Shown piece after piece: positions 6,240 through 10,807 of a DNA stretch of 10,807 bases. The stretch lies in NCBI GenBank assembly GCA_015484985.1, contig WFUL01000217.1:1-10807 (forward strand), in the 5' to 3' direction. Positions within the stretch are counted from its first letter, which is position 1, and the number at the start of each line of letters is the position of its first letter. The position numbers and the translations under genes are program-made. The notes beneath the pieces were generated by a model. That model was not told where the DNA came from, ran no database searches, and saw only the letters and a program-made list of their open reading frames with translations. Source of the DNA: Anaerolineales bacterium. GTDB taxonomy: Bacteria; Chloroflexota; Anaerolineae; Anaerolineales; DRMV01.

Positions 6240-6305
6240 GCAGTCCGCCGACCGCTGACCGCCGACCGCCGACTGCGGACAGCCCACTGCCCCTTACTGA
6301 CCACT
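6197..6305 (+). repeat. Spacer repeat array, trpG-trpD junction
   Basis: The array starts in the trpG 3' end with GGCAGTCAGCAGTGGGCAGT-like units and continues with CCGACCGC/CCGACTGC units. Two nested perfect complements are present: GCAGTGGGC (6205-6213) with GCCCACTGC (6282-6290), and GCAGTCGGC (6226-6234) with GCCGACTGC (6268-6276). It encodes the TrpG tail and stop. The ACGA-type linker of the E-G spacer is missing here; a pyrimidine-rich stretch leads to the trpD ribosome binding site instead. Confidence 0.85.
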
Positions 6306-6325
6306 CTCCCAAACGGAGGTGTACC

Positions 6326-7363
6326 ATGCGTGTGAACGACACCCTCGAACAACTCCTGACCGGTCAATCCCTTACCGAGGCCCAGGCCGAGGCGCTGATG
6401 GGTGCCATCATGCGGGGGGAACTGACGCCGGCCCAAATCGCCGGCGTGCTGGTGGCCCTGCGGGCCAAAGGCGAGACCGTGGAGGAAATTACCGGATTCG
6501 CCCGGGCCATGCGTGCCGCCGCGGTACCCGTGCGGCCCCAAAGGCAGGACGTGGTGGACACCTGCGGCACCGGCGGGGACGGGAAGGGCACGTTCAACAT
6601 CTCCACCACCGCCGCCTTTGTGGTCGCGGGCGCGGGTCTGGCCGTGGCCAAGCACGGGAACCGGAGCATCTCCAGCCGTTCCGGGAGCGCGGACGTACTG
6701 GAAGCCCTGGGCATCCGCCTGGACCTGACCCCCGAACAACTGGCCCGGGCCATTGACGAGGTGGGCCTCGCCTTCCTCTTCGCGCCCCGGCTGCACCCGG
6801 CCATGAAGCACGCCATCGGTCCCCGCCGGGAACTGGGCATCCGCACGGTGTTCAACATTCTGGGACCGCTGACCAACCCCGCGGGCGCGCGAGCCCAGGT
6901 TATGGGCGTGTTCAACCCCAATTTGGTCCCCGTGCTGGCCCGGGTGCTGCAACGTCTGGGCGTGCGCGCCGCCTTCGTGGTGCACGGTCAGGGTCTGGAC
7001 GAATTGGCCACCATGGGTCCTAACGTGGTCAGCCGCTTCGGCACGCCTGACCTGAACGGAAACATCCGTCACGAAACCCTGGACCCACGCGACCTGGGCC
7101 TGCGTCCGGCAACACTGGACGACTTGCGAGGCGGAACGCCCGAAGAGAACGCCCGCATCCTGCTGGCCATCCTGCGGGGCGAGGACCGGGGCCCGCGGCG
7201 GGATGTGGTGCTGCTCAACGCGGCGGCCGCCCTGGTGGCCGGTGGTCTGGCCGCGGACCTGCAGGAGGGCTTGGCCCGTGCGGCCGAAAGCATCGATTCC
7301 GGCGCGGCCCTGCGCGTCCTGAAGGCCTACCGCCACTTCACCCAAACCATCACCAACGACTAA
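6326..7363 (+). CDS. trpD: Anthranilate phosphoribosyltransferase
   Basis: TrpD (345 residues) transfers the phosphoribosyl group of PRPP to anthranilate. The PRPP loop DTCGTGGDGKGTFNIST (78-94), the second loop KHGNRSISSRSGSADVLEALG region (109-129) and GIRTVFNILGPLTNPA (171-186) are all intact, as is the later GLDELATMG acidic site that binds magnesium in this family. Length matches stand-alone TrpD, so it is not fused to TrpG. ATG 6326 is chosen because GGAGGT (6315-6320) lies 5 bases before it and the sequence from there matches family N-termini. A longer in-frame GTG start at 6236 would add 30 Pro/Arg-rich residues encoded by the repeat and is rejected, although it overlaps the trpG stop as GTGA. 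Confidence 0.97.
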   Translation: MRVNDTLEQLLTGQSLTEAQAEALMGAIMRGELTPAQIAGVLVALRAKGETVEEITGFARAMRAAAVPVRPQRQDVVDTCGTGGDGKGTFNISTTAAFVVAGAGLAVAKHGNRSISSRSGSADVLEALGIRLDLTPEQLARAIDEVGLAFLFAPRLHPAMKHAIGPRRELGIRTVFNILGPLTNPAGARAQVMGVFNPNLVPVLARVLQRLGVRAAFVVHGQGLDELATMGPNVVSRFGTPDLNGNIRHETLDPRDLGLRPATLDDLRGGTPEENARILLAILRGEDRGPRRDVVLLNAAAALVAGGLAADLQEGLARAAESIDSGAALRVLKAYRHFTQTITND

Positions 7364-7388
7364 CGACGAACGACCATCGACCACCAAC
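7353..7388 (+). repeat. ACGA-type linker repeat, trpD-trpC junction
   Basis: The short spacer contains only the linker part of the spacer arrays: CAACGAC/TAACGACG/AACGACC units. It shares the exact 19-mer GACGAACGACCATCGACCA (7365-7383) with the trpE-trpG spacer (5611-5629). It overlaps the trpD stop (TAA 7361-7363) and probably encodes the final TrpD residues TND. Confidence 0.75.
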
Positions 7389-7399
7389 GGAGTCTCCCG

Positions 7400-8230
7400 A
7401 TGTCCGATTTCCTCCAACGTGTGAGAACGGTCAAGACCCAGGAAATCCAGGCCCGAATGCGACGCCTGCCCCCGGCCGAACTCCGGGCCCGGATACAGGA
7501 CTGCCCCCGACCGCGCGATTTCGTGGCCGCGCTCCGGGCCGCGGCAGGGGTGGCCCTTATCGCGGAGGTCAAACGGGCCTCGCCCAGTGCCGGGGACCTG
7601 GCCCCAGACCTGGAACCCGTGACCCTGGCCCGCATCTACCAGGCCCAGGGCGCGGCCGCGGTCAGCGTGCTCACCGACCCCACCTTCTTCCGCGGGCATC
7701 CCGCTCACCTGCGGCGCATCCGCAAGGCCATACGCCTGCCTGTACTGCGCAAGGATTTCATCCTGCATCCCTATCAGGTGTACGAGGCCCGGCTGTGGGG
7801 CGCGGACGCGGTGCTCCTCATCGTGGCCCTGCTTTCCCCGGAGACCCTGTCGGAACTCCACGAACTGGCCCTGAGCCTGGGCCTTACGCCTCTGGTCGAG
7901 GTCCACGACGAGCCCGACCTGGCCCGCGCGCTGGCCCTGCGACCCCGGCTGCTTGGGGTCAACAACCGCAACCTGCGCACCCTGCAGGTGGACCTGGGTA
8001 CCACCGAGCGGCTGCGGCCCCATATCCCGAAAACGATTCCGCTGGTGGTGGAAAGCGGTATCCACACACCGGAAGACGTCCGCTGGGCCGCGCGGCAGGG
8101 GGCCACGGCCATCCTGGTGGGTACCGCGCTGGTCCGGGCCCCTTCCATTCCCGAAAAGGTGCGCACCCTGGTGGAAGCAGGGAAGAAGATAGACCGCGGT
8201 CCGCAGTGCGCACTGCGCAGTGAGCCGTGA
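7400..8230 (+). CDS. trpC: Indole-3-glycerol-phosphate synthase
   Basis: TrpC (276 residues) is a TIM-barrel enzyme that closes the indole ring of carboxyphenylamino-deoxyribulose phosphate. Catalytic landmarks are all present: AEVKRASPS (55-63, with Glu56 and Lys58), LRKDF (116-120, Lys118), LVEVH (165-169, Glu167), GVNNRNL (186-192), and VVESGI (216-221, Glu218 and Ser219). A phosphate-binding ILVGTALV lies at 238-245. GGAG (7389-7392) precedes ATG 7400. The final residues (about 264-276, DRGPQCALRSEP) are outside the fold and come from the spacer repeat. TrpF is encoded as a separate protein downstream, unlike the TrpC-TrpF fusion of enterobacteria. Confidence 0.97.
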   Translation: MSDFLQRVRTVKTQEIQARMRRLPPAELRARIQDCPRPRDFVAALRAAAGVALIAEVKRASPSAGDLAPDLEPVTLARIYQAQGAAAVSVLTDPTFFRGHPAHLRRIRKAIRLPVLRKDFILHPYQVYEARLWGADAVLLIVALLSPETLSELHELALSLGLTPLVEVHDEPDLARALALRPRLLGVNNRNLRTLQVDLGTTERLRPHIPKTIPLVVESGIHTPEDVRWAARQGATAILVGTALVRAPSIPEKVRTLVEAGKKIDRGPQCALRSEP

Positions 8231-8314
8231 GCAGACCGCAAACGGCGCACAGCGGACTGCGCACTGCGCACAGCGCCCAACCATCGACCGACAACCGACC
8301 GACGGACAACGAAC
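8191..8314 (+). repeat. Spacer repeat array, trpC-trpF junction
   Basis: The array begins in the trpC 3' end and runs almost to the trpF ATG. It has CCGCAGTGCGCACTGCGCAGTGAG-like units, then AGCGGACTGCGCACTGCGCA units, then an ACCATCGACCGACAACCGACC linker. An 11-bp perfect complement joins 8202-8212 to 8258-8268, and GCAGTGCGCACTGC (8203-8216) is itself palindromic. It supplies the trpC stop codon. Confidence 0.85.
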
Positions 8315-8315
8315 C

Positions 8316-8969
8316 ATGAACACCCGAGTCAAAATCTGTGGCCTGACCCGCATCAAAGACGCTCTCCTCGCCGCGGAAGCCGGCGCGGACTTCTTGGGGC
8401 TGGTCTTCTACCCCAGGAGCCCTCGGGCCGTGACGCGCCGACAGGCCCGAACCATCGTAGAAGCCGTGCGCGCGGCCTTTGGCCTCCGAGCGCCTCGCTT
8501 CGTGGGAGTGTTCGTCAACGCACCCCTGAAGGAGGTCCGACGCCTGATGGACGAAGTGGGCCTGGACCTGGCTCAACTGCACGGCGAGGAGCCGCCGGAA
8601 ATGGTACAGGCCCTCTGGCCCAGGGCCTACAAAGCCCTCCGGCCAACGGACCCGGAGGTCGCGCTGACCCAGGCCCGCGCGTATACCGAAGGGATGAAAA
8701 TCCTCCCCGACCGGCCGTTGCTGCTGGTGGATGCCCATCATCGGGGGATGTACGGCGGCACGGGACGACCGGCCCACGAGGATGCGGCCCGCATCCTGGC
8801 CCAGCGGTATCCCATCCTGCTGGCCGGGGGCCTCACCCCCGAGAACGTGGCGGAGAAAATCCGCCGTATCCAGCCCTGGGGCGTGGACGTCTCCAGTGGC
8901 GTGGAAGACCGTCCGGGCATCAAGGACCCGGCACGGGTACAGGCTTTCCTTCAGGCTGCTCGAGGATGA
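8316..8969 (+). CDS. trpF: Phosphoribosylanthranilate isomerase
   Basis: TrpF (217 residues) performs the Amadori rearrangement of phosphoribosylanthranilate. It is a small TIM barrel with KICGLT (6-11, general base Cys8), GLVFYPRSPR (28-37), QLHGEE (87-92), LLLVDAHHRGMYGGTG (135-150, general acid Asp139), LAGGLTPENV (169-178) and GVDVSSGVE (189-197). ATG 8316 gives the family N-terminus exactly, but no Shine-Dalgarno precedes it (GACGGACAACGAACC), in contrast to the other trp genes. The same frame stays open upstream to a GTG at 8220 that overlaps trpC by 11 bases; starting there would add 32 repeat-encoded residues. The TrpF stop is 16 bases before the trpB start. Confidence 0.95.
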   Translation: MNTRVKICGLTRIKDALLAAEAGADFLGLVFYPRSPRAVTRRQARTIVEAVRAAFGLRAPRFVGVFVNAPLKEVRRLMDEVGLDLAQLHGEEPPEMVQALWPRAYKALRPTDPEVALTQARAYTEGMKILPDRPLLLVDAHHRGMYGGTGRPAHEDAARILAQRYPILLAGGLTPENVAEKIRRIQPWGVDVSSGVEDRPGIKDPARVQAFLQAARG

Positions 8970-8985
8970 CGAAAGGAGGTTTCTG

Positions 8986-10179
8986 ATGACCGTCCGCAAC
9001 CCCGGCCCTCGCTATGGCCCCTACGGTGGCATGTACGTACCCGAAACCCTCATCCCCGCGTTGAAGGAACTGGAAGCCGCCTACGAAGAAGCCCGCCAGG
9101 ACCCGGCCTTCCAGGCCGAACTCCAGAACCTGCTCCACCGCTACGCGGGTCGGCCCACGCCCCTTACCCCGGCCCGCCGCCTGAGTCAGGCTCTGGGTGG
9201 CGCGCGCATCTATCTGAAGCGAGAAGACCTGGCCCACACGGGCGCGCACAAAATCAACAACGCGCTGGGCCAGGCTTTGCTGGCCAAACGCATGGGCAAA
9301 ACCCGCATCGTGGCCGAGACGGGCGCGGGGCAGCACGGCGTGGCCACCGCGACCGCGTGCGCGCTCCTGGGCCTGGAGTGCGTCATTTACATGGGCGCGG
9401 TGGATATGGAACGCCAGGCCCTCAACGTCTTCCGTATGCGCCTGCTGGGCGCGGAAGTGCGCGCGGTCGACGCGGGCTCCCGTACCCTCAAGGACGCCAT
9501 AAACGAGGCCATTCGGGACTGGGTCACCAACGTGCGCACCACCCACTACCTGCTGGGGTCCGCGCTGGGACCCCACCCCTACCCCCGCATGGTGCGGGAT
9601 TTTCAACGGGTCATCGGCGAGGAAACGCGACGGCAGATTCTGGAGGCCGAGGGCCGCCTGCCCGACCTGCTCATCGCCTGCGTGGGCGGCGGCTCCAACG
9701 CCATTGGCTTCTTCCATCCCTTCCTGGAGGATGAGGGCGTGGCCATGGTGGGCGTGGAGGCCGGGGGCCTGGGCATCCCTTCCGGGAAACACGCGGCCCG
9801 CTTCGCGGACCCCAAGCGAGGCCGCCCCGGCGTGCTCCATGGCACGTACACCTACGTGCTTCAGGATGAGCACGGCAACATCCTGGAGACCCACAGCGTT
9901 TCCGCGGGCCTGGATTACCCTGCGGTGGGTCCGGAACACGCCTGGCTCCGGGATATCGGGCGAGTGGAATACACCTATGTGACGGACGAGGAGGCCCTGG
10001 ACGCGTTTCAGCGCCTGTCCCGACTGGAAGGTATCATCCCCGCGCTGGAAAGCGCCCATGCCGTGGCCGAAGCCATCAAGCGCGCGCCCCAAATGCGGCC
10101 CGACCAAGTCCTCATCATCAACCTCAGCGGCCGGGGGGACAAAGACGTGCCCAGCCTGGCCAAGCGCCTTTCACTGTAG
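8986..10179 (+). CDS. trpB: Tryptophan synthase beta chain
   Basis: TrpB (397 residues) is the PLP enzyme that joins indole to serine. The PLP lysine is Lys89 in HTGAHKINN (84-92); Glu111 lies in AETGAGQHG (110-118); the phosphate-binding GGGSN is at 234-238; the C-terminal SGRGDKD is near 380. Length and motifs fit TrpB1, the form that works with TrpA, rather than the longer TrpB2. ATG 8986 is set by a strong AAAGGAGG (8973-8980). A longer in-frame start at 8731 would lie deep inside trpF and lacks support. The spacer before it is the only one in the operon without repeat sequence. Confidence 0.98.
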   Translation: MTVRNPGPRYGPYGGMYVPETLIPALKELEAAYEEARQDPAFQAELQNLLHRYAGRPTPLTPARRLSQALGGARIYLKREDLAHTGAHKINNALGQALLAKRMGKTRIVAETGAGQHGVATATACALLGLECVIYMGAVDMERQALNVFRMRLLGAEVRAVDAGSRTLKDAINEAIRDWVTNVRTTHYLLGSALGPHPYPRMVRDFQRVIGEETRRQILEAEGRLPDLLIACVGGGSNAIGFFHPFLEDEGVAMVGVEAGGLGIPSGKHAARFADPKRGRPGVLHGTYTYVLQDEHGNILETHSVSAGLDYPAVGPEHAWLRDIGRVEYTYVTDEEALDAFQRLSRLEGIIPALESAHAVAEAIKRAPQMRPDQVLIINLSGRGDKDVPSLAKRLSL

Positions 10180-10255
10180 TCCGCGGTGAGCCGTCCGTTG
10201 TCCGCCGACCGCCGATTGCCAACCGACGAACGACGGACGACGAACGACGAACAAC
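10180..10255 (+). repeat. Spacer repeat array, trpB-trpA junction
   Basis: Immediately after the trpB stop come TCCGCGGTGAGCCGTCCGTTG units, CCGCCGACCGCCGATTGCC units, then a long ACGAACGACGGACGACGAACG-type linker up to GGAGG (10256-10260). The order of parts matches the trpE-trpG spacer, but here the trpB coding end is not visibly invaded and hairpin complementarity is weaker. Confidence 0.8.
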
Positions 10256-10266
10256 GGAGGCATCCC

Positions 10267-10807
10267 ATGTCCCGCATTGCCACGGTTTTCCACCAACTGC
10301 GAGCGCAAGGCCGCAAGGCCTTGATTCCCTATATCACCCTGGGGTTTCCGGAACGGGAGAGCGCCCTGGAACTGGTCCCGGCCCTGGTGGAGGCGGGTGC
10401 GGACCTGGTGGAACTGGGCGTGCCCTTCAGCGACCCGCTGGCCGATGGCGCCACCATCCAGGCCGCGTCCCAACGGGCCCTGGCGAATGGCATGACCCCG
10501 GACCTGGCCCTGGAGCAGATAACCCAATTACGGGCCCGAGGGCTGACGGTGCCTTTCATCTGGATGGGCTATTACAACCCCATCCTCCAGATGGGGCTGG
10601 AGGCCTTCGCCCAGCGGGCTGCGGAGGCCGGGGTGGACGGCGTCATCGTGCCAGACCTGCCCCCCGAAGAGGCCGATGCCCTCCAGCAGGCCCTCCAGGC
10701 GCGCGGGATGGACCTCATCTTTCTCCTCGCGCCCACCTCGGACGAAGAGCGCATCCGTGAGGTCACCCGACGCAGTACGGGGTTCATCTACCTGGTCTCG
10801 GTTACCG
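10267..10807 (+). CDS. trpA: Tryptophan synthase alpha chain, 3' end beyond the window
   Basis: About 180 codons of TrpA are present. The enzyme cleaves indole-3-glycerol phosphate to indole and glyceraldehyde 3-phosphate and passes indole to TrpB. The N-terminus MSRIATVFHQLRAQGRKA leads to YITLGFPE (22-29), then VELGVPFSDPLADG (48-61), which holds the catalytic Glu49 and Asp60 at the same numbers as the E. coli enzyme. Later landmarks are MGYYNPIL (about 99-106), VIVPDLPPEEAD and the final FIYLVSVT at the window edge. GGAGG (10256-10260) lies 6 bases before ATG 10267. About 80 residues should follow outside the window; trpA is normally the last gene of such operons. Confidence 0.96.
   Translation, partial: MSRIATVFHQLRAQGRKALIPYITLGFPERESALELVPALVEAGADLVELGVPFSDPLADGATIQAASQRALANGMTPDLALEQITQLRARGLTVPFIWMGYYNPILQMGLEAFAQRAAEAGVDGVIVPDLPPEEADALQQALQARGMDLIFLLAPTSDEERIREVTRRSTGFIYLVSVT

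Noticed and set aside
5511..8314. Spacer repeats as a CRISPR array.
   Set aside because: Units are about 7 bases, degenerate and contiguous, with no unique spacers of constant length and no cas genes.
8731..8985. In-frame N-terminal extension of TrpB beginning inside trpF.
   Set aside because: The extension overlaps the TrpF active-site coding region, whereas ATG 8986 has a strong ribosome site and gives the family N-terminus.
4077..10107. Very long minus-strand open frames opposite trpE, trpG-trpC, trpF and trpB (592, 771, 346 and 395 codons).
   Set aside because: They are antisense shadows of high-GC genes whose plus-strand products have complete catalytic motifs. The antisense translations are His/Gln/Gly-rich, show no recognisable domain and lack ribosome sites.

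Overview
The window is a chromosomal stretch from a fairly GC-rich bacterium. It is dominated by a complete-looking tryptophan biosynthesis operon, trpE-trpG-trpD-trpC-trpF-trpB-trpA, with trpA cut by the right edge. A textbook transcription-attenuating T-box leader for tRNA-Trp precedes the operon. T-boxes occur mainly in Firmicutes, Actinobacteria, Chloroflexota and Deinococcus-Thermus. That, together with heptamer-like spacer repeats, a Met/Gly-rich secreted protein and the general protein character, suggests a member of the Chloroflexota (Anaerolineae-like). This placement is inference; there is no phylogenetic marker here that I can score.

Layout. 1-312: an intrinsic terminator from a gene off the left edge, then an untranslated stretch. 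313-1017: trmB (tRNA m7G46 methyltransferase). 1018-1483: a mostly empty region with one weak small ORF, a possible transposase scar on the minus strand, and a promoter for the next pair. 1484-2361: a single-domain cupin and a small membrane protein whose start and stop codons overlap (GTGA). 2425-3252, minus strand: an exported protein with a Met/Gly/Tyr-rich segment and two PepSY-like modules, with palindromes upstream of its start. 3253-3622: hairpins and no gene. 3623-4004: consensus promoter, T-box leader, antiterminator/terminator switch and trpE ribosome binding site. 4005-10807: the trp operon.

The seven Trp proteins cover the whole route from chorismate to tryptophan: TrpE and TrpG make anthranilate, TrpD adds the phosphoribosyl group, TrpF isomerises, TrpC closes the indole ring, and TrpA/TrpB finish. 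All visible catalytic residues are intact. Two layers of control are visible: tRNA-Trp sensing by the T-box (UGG specifier, UGGC bulge matching a G discriminator) and the TrpE LLES feedback-inhibition motif.

The unusual feature is the spacers. Four of the six trp gene junctions (E-G, G-D, C-F, B-A) carry short-repeat arrays built from CAGT(C/G)NG-like units. At E-G, G-D and C-F these are followed by inverse-complement units that fold into hairpins; at B-A the pairing is weak. At E-G, C-F and B-A an ACGA/CGAC-rich linker then follows. The D-C junction has only the linker, G-D has no ACGA linker, and F-B has neither. The arrays run into the 3' ends of trpE, trpG and trpC and encode their C-terminal tails and stop codons.
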